Part shown: positions 25,568-34,712 of the stretch, piece after piece
How the letters are laid out: each line of letters opens with the position of its first letter
Numbering within the stretch: position 1 is the first letter of the stretch
Assembly: GCA_002414665.1 (NCBI GenBank)
Contig: DIAF01000027.1
Span: 17,858 to 81,857, forward strand
Direction of reading: 5' to 3'
From: Halieaceae bacterium UBA5085
GTDB lineage: Bacteria > Pseudomonadota > Gammaproteobacteria > Pseudomonadales > Halieaceae
DNA: 64,000 nucleotides
Notes under the pieces: generated by a model
Told to the model about the DNA's origin: nothing
The model's database searches: none
What the model saw: the letters and a program-made list of their open reading frames with translations, nothing else
Position numbers and translations under genes: made by a program

Positions 25568-27693
25568 AGATATTGGCGGGTGAGCCACGTCCCTTGGGCG
25601 CGACTTTCGACGGTCAGGGTACCAACTTTGCCCTGTTTTCGGCGCATGCGACCGCCGTTGAGCTGTGCCTTTACGACCCTGCAGGGAAACGTGAGATCGA
25701 GCGTCTTACCCTGCCAGAGCGCACCCACGACATCTGGCACGGCTATGTGCCGGAGGTACATCCGGGCACCTGCTATGGTTATCGTGTGCATGGTCCGTTT
25801 GACCCTCATGCAGGCCACCGCTTCAATCCCCACAAGCTGTTGTTGGACCCGTATGCTCCGCGGCTGGCAGGCCGCTTCAGTTGGCACGATGCGCACTTTG
25901 CCTACCCGCGTGATGACAGTGCGCAGGACCTCGCCTATGACAGACGCGACAATGCGCCTTGGGTCCCGAAGGCGGTGGTCTGTGAACGTAGCGACCCATG
26001 CAGGGAGACACTTACTCCTCTAGTGCCCTGGCGCAAGGCCGTAATCTACGAAACCCATGTGCGCGGCTTCACCCTGCGTCATCCCGAGGTTCCTGAGGCT
26101 CTGCGTGGCACCTTCGCAGGGTTGTCGCAGCCTGCGGTTATCCGTTACCTCAAAGCGTTGGGTATTACCTCGGTCGAGCTTTTGCCCGTGCATGCTTTCA
26201 TTGATGAGTACCATCTGTATGAAAAGGGGCTGAGCAACTACTGGGGTTACAACACCCTTTCATTCTTCGCACCACACCCGGCCTACCTGAGCGGCAATGG
26301 CATCCATGAATTCCGCACAATGGTGGACCGGTTTCACCAGGCGGGGCTGGAGGTGATTCTGGATGTGGTATTCAACCACAGCTGCGAAGGCAATCATCTG
26401 GGGCCGACCCTCAGTTTTCGCGGGATCGACAATTTCTCCTATTACCAGCTGCTTCCCAGCGACCGCCGTTTCTACGTCAATGACACCGGTTGCGGAAACA
26501 CACTCAACATACGCCACCCGCGCGTGATGCAGCTCGTTACCGACAGTCTGCGCTACTGGGCAGGCACTATGGGTGTTGACGGCTTCCGCTTTGATCTCGC
26601 CACGGTGCTGGGGCGCACCGAGCAGGGGTTCGACAGCGCCGCGACCTTTTTCCAGGTGCTCTCACAGGATCCTTTGCTGTCCTCCTGCAAGTTGATCGCG
26701 GAACCCTGGGACGTAGGGCCAGGCGGCTACCAGCTGGGTCGTTTCCCGGCGAACTGGAGTGAGTGGAACGATCGCTATCGGGATACCGTACGGCGTTACT
26801 GGCGCGGTGACAGCGGCCAGCTGCCGGAGCTGGCACGGCGTCTGCACGGCTCGGGCGATATCTTCGAACACGCTGGCCGACGACCACGCGCCAGCATAAA
26901 CTTCGTTACCAGTCATGATGGCTTTACCCTGCGTGACCTGGTCACTTATAACCGCCGCCACAACGAGGCCAATGGCGAGGACAACAATGACGGTCACCGG
27001 GAAAATCATAGCGACAACCAGGGCGTCGAGGGTCCCAGCGAAGACCTCGCTGTGGAGGCGTTGCGACGGCGGTTGCAGCGCAACTTCCTCGCTACACTCG
27101 CGGTGTCTCAGGGGGTCCCAATGCTGCTGGCGGGGGATGAACGCGGCCGCAGCCAGCAGGGCAATAACAATGCCTATTGCCAGGACAATGAACTCAACTG
27201 GATGAACTGGGACGATAGTGAGCGCGACGCCGCTGAGTTGGTGGCGTTTACTCGCAAGCTGCTGGACCTGCGACGGCAGTTTTCCGTGTTGCAGGCCTTT
27301 GAATACCGACACCGGCCCAATGCTCCCCTGGATGACGGAATCCAGTGGTTGAATGGGGACGGCCGCCTGATGCGGGATGAGCACTGGCACGAACATCGCA
27401 ACCAGCTGCTGGGCTATTTGCTGACGGAAAAGCCTGATGATGAAACCGGCGAGTCCCGCTGCCTGCTGGTAATTTTCAATGCCGCCCGCGAGGAAAACAG
27501 TTTTACCCTGCCCGCGATTGCGACCCCTGGCTGGCGGCTGGTGGTGGACACCGCAGATCCCGATGCATTGCACGGGGCGGAGGCGCCCTGCCTGCCGGCA
27601 CCTGTTACCGTGATTCTGGCCGCCTGTTCACTACAGATACTCACCAATTGCACGGTCGATGACAGCCCGGGGATGGTTCCGCCATCGCCATGA
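25564..27693 (+). CDS. glgX: Glycogen debranching enzyme (isoamylase type)
   Basis: A 709-residue GH13 debranching enzyme that cuts alpha-1,6 linkages of phosphorylase-limit branches. A CBM48 module (about 10-100) precedes the catalytic barrel. Nucleophile region DGFRFDLATVLGR, acid/base region IAEPWDVGPGGYQLG and TSHDGFTLRDLV are clear. It overlaps glgB by four bases and ends 22 nt before glgP, so branching, debranching and phosphorolysis enzymes are made from one transcript. Confidence 0.95.
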   Translation: MKILAGEPRPLGATFDGQGTNFALFSAHATAVELCLYDPAGKREIERLTLPERTHDIWHGYVPEVHPGTCYGYRVHGPFDPHAGHRFNPHKLLLDPYAPRLAGRFSWHDAHFAYPRDDSAQDLAYDRRDNAPWVPKAVVCERSDPCRETLTPLVPWRKAVIYETHVRGFTLRHPEVPEALRGTFAGLSQPAVIRYLKALGITSVELLPVHAFIDEYHLYEKGLSNYWGYNTLSFFAPHPAYLSGNGIHEFRTMVDRFHQAGLEVILDVVFNHSCEGNHLGPTLSFRGIDNFSYYQLLPSDRRFYVNDTGCGNTLNIRHPRVMQLVTDSLRYWAGTMGVDGFRFDLATVLGRTEQGFDSAATFFQVLSQDPLLSSCKLIAEPWDVGPGGYQLGRFPANWSEWNDRYRDTVRRYWRGDSGQLPELARRLHGSGDIFEHAGRRPRASINFVTSHDGFTLRDLVTYNRRHNEANGEDNNDGHRENHSDNQGVEGPSEDLAVEALRRRLQRNFLATLAVSQGVPMLLAGDERGRSQQGNNNAYCQDNELNWMNWDDSERDAAELVAFTRKLLDLRRQFSVLQAFEYRHRPNAPLDDGIQWLNGDGRLMRDEHWHEHRNQLLGYLLTEKPDDETGESRCLLVIFNAAREENSFTLPAIATPGWRLVVDTADPDALHGAEAPCLPAPVTVILAACSLQILTNCTVDDSPGMVPPSP

Positions 27694-27715
27694 TAGCCAC
27701 GGAGCGACACTGCCG

Positions 27716-30172
27716 ATGAACCAGAAACTGGCTCGCGCCCTCAAGGCCACCACGCTGGAAGAAGATCTGCTGCGCCACTACAGCCTCACCCTGGGGCGCG
27801 ACGACGCTGGTAGCGACACGGTTTTCCACCTTTACCAGGCTTTGGCACTGACAGTGCGCGACCGGCTGGTGGCGCGCTGGCAGGACACCCGTGAGCGTTA
27901 TCGTGAGCAGGGCTGCAAGACCATTAACTATCTGTCGCTGGAATTTCTCATGGGCAGGACTCTGGGCAATGCATTGCTCAATCTCGATCTGGAGGGTCCG
28001 GTGCGTGAGGCATTGCAGTCCTGGGCTCGCGATCTTGAGCAGTTGCAGGAAGAGGAGGTTGATGCTGGCCTGGGCAATGGTGGTCTCGGTCGCCTCGCCG
28101 CGTGTTTTCTGGATAGCTGTGCGACTCTTCAGCTCCCGGTAACTGGCTACGGCATACGTTATCAGTACGGGATGTTCCATCAGCGTATTGAAAATGGCTA
28201 CCAGATAGAGGATCCGGATCGCTGGCTGCGCTTTGGCAATCCCTGGGAAATCGAATGTCCGGAGGCAACCCGGCGGATCCGGTTTTTCGGCCGCAGCGAA
28301 CACTACCGTGATGCGGAGGGAGCCTGGCGCGTACGCTGGGCAGATACCCGGGATGTGCTGGCGGTGCCTTATGATATTCCCGTGCCCGGGTACCGTAACG
28401 GCACAGTAAATACGCTGCGCTTGTGGAAGGCCGAGGCCACGGACGAGTTTGATTTTAACGAATTCAATGCGGGGAGCTACACCGATGCGGTTGCCGCCAA
28501 GAACGAGGCGGAACAGATCACTATGGTGCTGTATCCGAACGATGCCAGCGAGCAGGGCAAAAGTCTGCGCCTGCGCCAGCAGTACTTTCTTGCATCCGCG
28601 AGCCTGCAGGACGTGCTCACGCGCTGGGTTGCAGCTCGGGGCGAGGATTTCAGCGGATTCGCCCGTTGTAACGGTTTCCAGCTTAATGACACTCACCCCA
28701 CCATCGCCATCGCCGAGCTGATGAGGTTGCTGATGGATGAACATGGCCTCGGCTGGAACGATGCCTGGAGCATCACTAACAGCACCATGGCTTATACCAA
28801 CCATACCCTGTTGCCGGAGGCACTGGAGAAGTGGCCGGTGAGTTTGTTCGGGGAGCTGTTTCCGCGCTTGCTGGAAATTATTTATGAGATCAATGCCCGC
28901 TTCCTGTCGCGGGTCGCGGACCGCTGGCCCGGTGATACCGAACGTCAGGCGCGCATGTCGATGGTGGAGGAGGGGCCTGAGCCGATGTTGCGCATGGCCT
29001 TCCTTGGAATCGTTGGCAGTCACTCCGTGAATGGCGTAGCGGCCCTGCATACCCGACTGCTGACGGAAGGTCTGTTTCGGGACTTTCATGAGCTGATGCC
29101 AGGAAAATTCAACAACAAGACCAACGGAGTGACCCCCCGTCGTTGGCTCGCGGAGTGTAACCCGGGTCTGGCGGGCCTGCTCCATGAAACCCTGGGTCCG
29201 GGTTGGGTGACCGATCTGGAGCAGTTGCAGGCGCTGGCACCGCTGGCGGACGACAGTAATTTTGCCCGGCGTTTCATGACCATCCGGCGCAATAACAAGG
29301 CAGCCCTGGCGCGCATGGTGAAGGAACGATGCAACGTGTCTTTTGCGACAGACATGCTGTTTGATGTGCAGGTCAAACGCATACACGAGTACAAGCGTCA
29401 GCTGCTCAACATCCTGCATGTGATGCATCTCTATGAGCGCGTGCTGAGTGGCGAAACCGCGAACCTTCAGCCGCGTTGTGTACTATTCGGCGGCAAGGCC
29501 GCGCCCGGTTACGCGATGGCCAAGTTGATTATCAAGCTGATCAACAACGTGGCTACTGTGGTGAACCGTGACCCGCGGCTGCATGACTGGTTACGTGTGG
29601 CGTTCCTGCCCGACTACCAGGTGACGGCGATGGAGATCATCTGTCCGGGTACCGACCTGTCGGAGCAGATATCCACTGCGGGCAAGGAGGCCTCGGGTAC
29701 TGGCAACATGAAGTTCATGATGAACGGCGCGATTACCATTGGCACACTGGATGGCGCCAATATCGAAATTCGCGAGGCGGTGGGAGAGGACAATTTTTTC
29801 CTCTTCGGCCTGACTGCGGAGGAGGTGGAAGCACGGCACAGGAATTATGATCCCGTGTCATCGATAGCCGCTGATGACGATCTCGCCAGGGTCATGCAGC
29901 TGCTCGACAGTGGCCACTTCAATTTACTGGAATCAGGTATATTCGCTCCAGTCGCGGACGCGATTCGCAGCCGCACCGATCCCTGGATGATTGCAGCGGA
30001 CTTCCGCAGCTATGTGGATGCGCAACAGCGGGTGAGTGACTGCTACCGTAACCCCGCATTGTGGGCTCGCAAAAGCATTCTCAATACCGCCGCGAGCGGT
30101 CGCTTTTCCAGTGATCGTACTATCAGCGAGTATGCTGATGAGATATGGTTTGCAGAACCGGCTGTTTGGTAA
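27716..30172 (+). CDS. glgP: Glycogen/maltodextrin phosphorylase
   Basis: GT35 phosphorylase of about 818 residues that releases glucose-1-phosphate from alpha-1,4 chains using PLP. The PLP/active-site signature EASGTGNMKFMMNGA and the segments GNGGLGRLAACFLDS and KRIHEYKRQLLN are present, and the length is normal. The start at 27716 (MNQKLARAL) was selected; the frame open from 27659 overlaps the glgX end. A very long antisense frame over this gene is a codon-bias shadow. Confidence 0.95.
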   Translation: MNQKLARALKATTLEEDLLRHYSLTLGRDDAGSDTVFHLYQALALTVRDRLVARWQDTRERYREQGCKTINYLSLEFLMGRTLGNALLNLDLEGPVREALQSWARDLEQLQEEEVDAGLGNGGLGRLAACFLDSCATLQLPVTGYGIRYQYGMFHQRIENGYQIEDPDRWLRFGNPWEIECPEATRRIRFFGRSEHYRDAEGAWRVRWADTRDVLAVPYDIPVPGYRNGTVNTLRLWKAEATDEFDFNEFNAGSYTDAVAAKNEAEQITMVLYPNDASEQGKSLRLRQQYFLASASLQDVLTRWVAARGEDFSGFARCNGFQLNDTHPTIAIAELMRLLMDEHGLGWNDAWSITNSTMAYTNHTLLPEALEKWPVSLFGELFPRLLEIIYEINARFLSRVADRWPGDTERQARMSMVEEGPEPMLRMAFLGIVGSHSVNGVAALHTRLLTEGLFRDFHELMPGKFNNKTNGVTPRRWLAECNPGLAGLLHETLGPGWVTDLEQLQALAPLADDSNFARRFMTIRRNNKAALARMVKERCNVSFATDMLFDVQVKRIHEYKRQLLNILHVMHLYERVLSGETANLQPRCVLFGGKAAPGYAMAKLIIKLINNVATVVNRDPRLHDWLRVAFLPDYQVTAMEIICPGTDLSEQISTAGKEASGTGNMKFMMNGAITIGTLDGANIEIREAVGEDNFFLFGLTAEEVEARHRNYDPVSSIAADDDLARVMQLLDSGHFNLLESGIFAPVADAIRSRTDPWMIAADFRSYVDAQQRVSDCYRNPALWARKSILNTAASGRFSSDRTISEYADEIWFAEPAVW

Positions 30173-30214
30173 AGCGTCGCTGGGTGGTGTAGTTGTTGTC
30201 GAAGGAGAGTGAGC

Positions 30215-31486
30215 ATGGAAGACGACCAGAACCCCCGCTATGTGAGTCGTCTCACCCGGGATACCATGGCACTGGTACTTGCCGGCGGGCGCGGCTCACG
30301 GCTGTACGAGCTGACGAACTGGCGCGCCAAGCCTGCACTGTATTTTGGTGGCAAGTACCGCATCATCGATTTTCCCCTGTCCAATTGTGTCAATTCCGGG
30401 ATACGCCGCATCGGCGTATTGACCCAGTACAAGGCCCACTCTCTGGTGCGACACCTGGTGCGGGGCTGGAGTCATTTCAAGAAAGAGCTGGGCGAGTACG
30501 TGGAAATCCTGCCTGCTTCGCAGCGCTATTCGGACGACTGGTACCAGGGTACGGCTGATGCCATCTATCAAAACCTGGATATTATCCGTGCCGAAATGCC
30601 AAAGTATGTGATGATCCTTTCCGGGGATCACATTTACAAAATGGACTACGGACCCATGCTGGTTGCTCACGTTGAGTCCGGAGCGGACATGACGGTCTGT
30701 TGCCTGGAGGTCCCTGTTGGGGAAGCGGCAAGTGCCTTCGGCGTTATGCAGGTGGACTCGAATAACCGGATAACCGGGTTCCAGGAAAAACCGCCCCACC
30801 CGGCGGAAATCCCGGGTAAACCGGGACTCACCCTGGCGTCAATGGGCAACTATATTTTCAACACGGAGTTCCTCTTTGATCGTCTGATCAGGGATGCAGC
30901 CAATCTGGAGTCCTCGCACGATTTTGGCAACGATATTATTCCGGACATGTTGAAAAGCGCTTACCTGCACGCCTATCCCTTCCGAGACTCCAAGACCGGT
31001 GGCAAGGCCTATTGGCGCGATGTCGGTACACTGGATTCTTTCTGGACAGCCAATATGGAGCTTGTCGCCACTTCTCCATTGCTCAACCTGTACGAGAAAG
31101 ACTGGCCCGTATGGACCTATCAGGAGCAGTCGCCTCCCGCGAAATTTGTATTTAACCGCGATGATCGCCGCGGAAGCGCGGTCGATTCTATGGTTTCAGG
31201 CGGCTGTATTGTATCGGGTAGTCAGGTCAGCAACACGGTCCTGTTCTCCGATGTCCGGGTCAACTCCTACTCGACAATCGACAAGTCGGTCATCCTGCCT
31301 CAGGTCGAAGTAGGTCGAAATGTCAGGATGCGGAACGCGATCGTCGATCGCGGTTGCGTGATTCCCAAGGGGATGATTATTGGGCACGATGCAGCGCAGG
31401 ATCGCGCCAATGGGTTTCGGGTCACCGACAGCGGTGTGGTCCTGGTCACCCGCGGCATGCTGGGGCAGCCCGAAGGGTATGCCTGA
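30215..31486 (+). CDS. glgC: Glucose-1-phosphate adenylyltransferase
   Basis: About 423 residues, makes ADP-glucose for glycogen synthesis and is the usual allosteric control point. The nucleotide-binding motif LAGGRGSRLYELT is near residue 22, followed by KPALYFGGKYRIIDFPLSNC (an activator/substrate-binding region of the family), SGDHIYKMDY and a left-handed beta-helix C-terminus. The ATG at 30215 is preferred because AAGGAG lies 7 nt upstream; a GTG six bases earlier is too close to the ribosome site. Confidence 0.95.
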   Translation: MEDDQNPRYVSRLTRDTMALVLAGGRGSRLYELTNWRAKPALYFGGKYRIIDFPLSNCVNSGIRRIGVLTQYKAHSLVRHLVRGWSHFKKELGEYVEILPASQRYSDDWYQGTADAIYQNLDIIRAEMPKYVMILSGDHIYKMDYGPMLVAHVESGADMTVCCLEVPVGEAASAFGVMQVDSNNRITGFQEKPPHPAEIPGKPGLTLASMGNYIFNTEFLFDRLIRDAANLESSHDFGNDIIPDMLKSAYLHAYPFRDSKTGGKAYWRDVGTLDSFWTANMELVATSPLLNLYEKDWPVWTYQEQSPPAKFVFNRDDRRGSAVDSMVSGGCIVSGSQVSNTVLFSDVRVNSYSTIDKSVILPQVEVGRNVRMRNAIVDRGCVIPKGMIIGHDAAQDRANGFRVTDSGVVLVTRGMLGQPEGYA

Positions 31487-31510
31487 TCGTTTTTTTTCTA
31501 AGGATAGTAA

Positions 31511-33145
31511 ATGTCAGTAGTCAGGGTTAATACCCAGCCGCAGGTGGGGCAAAACCCAGGCACCTCAGGCCTGCGCAAGACCGTTAAGGAATTCAGCCGC
31601 CCGCATTATCTGGAGGCTTTTGTCCAGTCCATATTCGACGCCCTCGGTGGCTGCAGCGGCAAGTCACTGCTGCTGGGCGGCGACGGGCGCTACTACAACC
31701 GGCATGCGGCCCAGGTTGTCCTGCGCATGGCGGCCGCCAACGGTTGTCGTCGTGTGCTGGTGGCGCGTGGAGGCCTTTTGTCGACGCCCGCGGCCTCCTG
31801 CGTCATCCGCAAACATGGTCTGGATGGCGGGGTCGTGCTGTCTGCTAGCCACAACCCCGGCGGTCCGGAGGGCGATTTTGGCATCAAGTTCAATGGTGCC
31901 AACGGTGGGCCGGCTTCGGAATCGGTAACGGCGGCCATCTTCGCTGCCAGTCAACGTATCGATCACTATCTGACAATGGAAACAGCGGATATTGATCTGG
32001 ACCGCTTGGGAACAGTGCGTCTGGGTGGAACTGAGATTGAAGTCATTGATCCGGTAGCAGACTACGCGGACATGATGGAATCGCTGTTTGACTTTCCCAA
32101 GATCGCTGCCCTGTTGGGCCATCGGCGTTTTCGTGTTTGTTTCGATGCCATGCATGCAATCACCGGTCCGTATGCGCTTGAAATTCTGGAGGAGCGACTC
32201 GGAGCGCCCACTGGAACAGTTATCAACGCGGTGCCGCTGGATGACTTCGGCGGCGGTCACCCGGACCCGAATCTCGCGCATGCGAGCGATCTTGTAGCGC
32301 GCATGAATGGTGACGAGCCGCTGGCTTTCGGAGCGGCCTCCGATGGCGATGGTGACCGCAACATGGTGCTGGGCAGCGGGGTGTTCATCAATCCCTGTGA
32401 TTCACTGGCGATTTTGGCGGCCAATTCCACCGTGATTCCGGCCTACGCCGGGGGCCTTAAGGGTATCGCCCGCTCCATGCCCACCAGTCGTGCGGTAGAC
32501 CGCGTCGCGGCCGGACTCGGTATTCCCTGCTTTGAAACACCCACGGGTTGGAAGTTTTTTGGCAATTTGATGGATGCCGACAGAATAACCCTGTGTGGTG
32601 AGGAGAGTTTCGGTACTGGTTCCAGCCATATTCGGGAGAAGGATGGCCTGTGGGCAGTACTGTTCTGGCTGAATCTGATTGCGGAATTGAACAAGCCCGC
32701 GCGCAGTATTCTCAGGGAGCACTGGCAACGCTACGGCAGGGATTATTTCAGCCGTCACGACTATGAGCGCGTGGACGTGGAGAGGGCCGCTGCGTTGATG
32801 TCGTCATTGGAGCAGCAGTTGCCCGGTTTGCCCGGTCAGTCCTTTGCCGGCCATACCGTCAGCGCTGCCGATGACTTTTGCTACACGGATCCTGTAGACG
32901 GCAGCCTGAGTTCCGGGCACGGGTTGCGCATCCTGTTCGCAGACGGTTCGCGTATTGTGTATCGGCTCTCCGGTACCGGCACGTCAGGCGCTACCCTGCG
33001 TGTTTACTATGATAGATATCAGCGCGATCCGTCTCTGCTCGAGTTGGCACCGCAGAAGGCCCTGGCTTCGCTGATTGCGGCCGGTGATGAATTGGCGGGA
33101 GTCAGCCGTTTGCTCGGTCGCCATGGGCCAGATGTAATTACGTGA
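31511..33145 (+). CDS. pgm: Phosphoglucomutase (alpha-D-glucose-phosphate specific)
   Basis: A 544-residue phosphohexomutase interconverting glucose-6-phosphate and glucose-1-phosphate. The phosphoserine lies in SASHNPGG (Ser113), the metal loop is DGDGDRN, the sugar-binding loop is GEESFGTGSSHIREKDG and the phosphate-binding loop is RLSGTGTSGATLR near the C-terminus. It is placed between glgC and glgA with a 4-nt GTGA overlap to glgA, so it links glycogen turnover with glycolysis. An AAGGA ribosome site precedes the start. Confidence 0.95.
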   Translation: MSVVRVNTQPQVGQNPGTSGLRKTVKEFSRPHYLEAFVQSIFDALGGCSGKSLLLGGDGRYYNRHAAQVVLRMAAANGCRRVLVARGGLLSTPAASCVIRKHGLDGGVVLSASHNPGGPEGDFGIKFNGANGGPASESVTAAIFAASQRIDHYLTMETADIDLDRLGTVRLGGTEIEVIDPVADYADMMESLFDFPKIAALLGHRRFRVCFDAMHAITGPYALEILEERLGAPTGTVINAVPLDDFGGGHPDPNLAHASDLVARMNGDEPLAFGAASDGDGDRNMVLGSGVFINPCDSLAILAANSTVIPAYAGGLKGIARSMPTSRAVDRVAAGLGIPCFETPTGWKFFGNLMDADRITLCGEESFGTGSSHIREKDGLWAVLFWLNLIAELNKPARSILREHWQRYGRDYFSRHDYERVDVERAAALMSSLEQQLPGLPGQSFAGHTVSAADDFCYTDPVDGSLSSGHGLRILFADGSRIVYRLSGTGTSGATLRVYYDRYQRDPSLLELAPQKALASLIAAGDELAGVSRLLGRHGPDVIT

Positions 33146-34689
33146 CCGTGGTTGCGCCAGGACACAAACCGCAGCAGCTGCTGCTGATTGCCGCCGAAAA
33201 TGCTGCGCTGCCGGGTGGCAAGGTTGGAGGCATGGGCGATGTGATTCGGGATGTACCGCGTGCCCTCGCGGCACTGGGGCACGAGGTTGTAGTGCTTGTC
33301 CCCGGTTACCAGCACTTCTCTCGGCTACCCGGTGCCACGCTGGATGCACTGATCGAAGTCGCTTTCCGCAACGGCACTGAACATGTCGAGCTCTGGTCAT
33401 TGCCGACTGCTCCAGTCCATGCAGGGTTACGCTACAAGGTTTTGGAACACCCGCTGCTGGCACCCTGTGGGCCGGGCAGGATTTACTGTGATGACGGCCC
33501 CGAACGCCCCTTTGCCACGGATGCCTCGAAGTTTGCCCTGTTCTGTGCAGCGACAGCCAGCGCCCTGCGGGACGGTATACTGACACGGCCAGACCGTGTG
33601 CACCTGCACGACTGGCATACCGCCCTTGTGCCCGTCCTGGCACGCTTTGAGCCGATGTATACGGCTCTCAGTGATCTCTATTTCGTCTACACGATCCACA
33701 ACCTTGCGCTGCAGGGAGTGCGACCCCTGCGCGGTGATGAGTCTGCTCTCGAGGCCTGGTTTCCACACCTGCGCTATGACTATGCCTTTATTGGCGACCC
33801 CCGCTACCCCGACTGTTTCAATCCCATGCGCGCTGGCATACGCCTTTGCCGCAAGGTTCATGCTGTATCGCCAACCTATGCCGAAGAAATCCAGGGACAT
33901 GCCGGCGAGGGGCTGGCCGACGACCTGCGTCAGGCCCATCAAGAAGGGAGGCTTGAAGGAATTCTCAACGGTTGTGATTACTCTGTTCCGACTCAGGCGC
34001 CGGCAGACTTTACATCCCTGCTGGCGGTGATTCGGGCGGAGCTTGAGTCGTCGCAGTGCGGCATCACCGATAAAGCGCAGGTGAAGGCAAAGCTGGACAA
34101 ATGGCGACGACGCAAACGACCGTCCATGCTGATGACCTCGGTGGGTCGCCTGACAGACCAGAAAGTCCGACTGCTACGGATGCCCGCTGATGATGGTCGT
34201 AGTGTCCTCGAGCATCTGCTCGATCGTCTTGGTCGTCGCGGCTTGCTTGTCATGCTGGGTAGCGGCGACCCTGAGCTGGAAGCTTTTTTTGCCGAGATGA
34301 GTTCTCGATCGGACAACTTTATCTTTTTGTGCGGTTTCTCGGAGCCTCTGTCAGAGACGTTATATGCCGGCGGGGATCTGTTTCTGATGCCGAGCTCTTT
34401 CGAACCTTGTGGTATCAGCCAGATGCTGGCGATGCGGGCGGGTCAACCCTGCCTCGTACATGCCGTGGGGGGGCTGGCAGACACAGTGCGTGACGGTGTA
34501 AACGGGTTTGCATTCACCGGTGCCAATGAGGTCGAACAGGCTGCTGGTTTACTGCAGTGTTTCGAGCACGTTATGGCCCTGCGCACGACAGATCCAGCGG
34601 CGTGGGAGCGCATTCGCAAGGCGGCCAGCGCCGCGCGCTTCGGCTGGGCGGAGGTGGCGCGTGCCTATGATGCCCGGCTGTATCACTGA
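33142..34689 (+). CDS. glgA: Glycogen synthase (ADP-glucose, GT5)
   Basis: A 515-residue GT-B fold enzyme extending alpha-1,4-glucan from ADP-glucose. The N-terminal motif around KVGGMGDV (usual form KxGGL) binds substrate. LHDWHTALVP and the C-terminal SSFEPCGISQMLAMRAG donor site are conserved. The GTG start overlaps the pgm stop. It is the last gene of the malQ-glgA operon and ends 23 nt from the convergent efflux gene. Between residues 305 and 340 the stretch QVKAKLDKWRRRKRP looks more basic than usual. Confidence 0.93.
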   Translation: MTVVAPGHKPQQLLLIAAENAALPGGKVGGMGDVIRDVPRALAALGHEVVVLVPGYQHFSRLPGATLDALIEVAFRNGTEHVELWSLPTAPVHAGLRYKVLEHPLLAPCGPGRIYCDDGPERPFATDASKFALFCAATASALRDGILTRPDRVHLHDWHTALVPVLARFEPMYTALSDLYFVYTIHNLALQGVRPLRGDESALEAWFPHLRYDYAFIGDPRYPDCFNPMRAGIRLCRKVHAVSPTYAEEIQGHAGEGLADDLRQAHQEGRLEGILNGCDYSVPTQAPADFTSLLAVIRAELESSQCGITDKAQVKAKLDKWRRRKRPSMLMTSVGRLTDQKVRLLRMPADDGRSVLEHLLDRLGRRGLLVMLGSGDPELEAFFAEMSSRSDNFIFLCGFSEPLSETLYAGGDLFLMPSSFEPCGISQMLAMRAGQPCLVHAVGGLADTVRDGVNGFAFTGANEVEQAAGLLQCFEHVMALRTTDPAAWERIRKAASAARFGWAEVARAYDARLYH

Positions 34690-34712
34690 TGCCCGGCCCG
34701 GAGTTGCACTGT

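Noticed and set aside
27641..29428. 595-residue minus-strand frame across glgX end and glgP
   Set aside because: Antisense to a clear phosphorylase gene; composition looks like a codon shadow with no recognisable motif.
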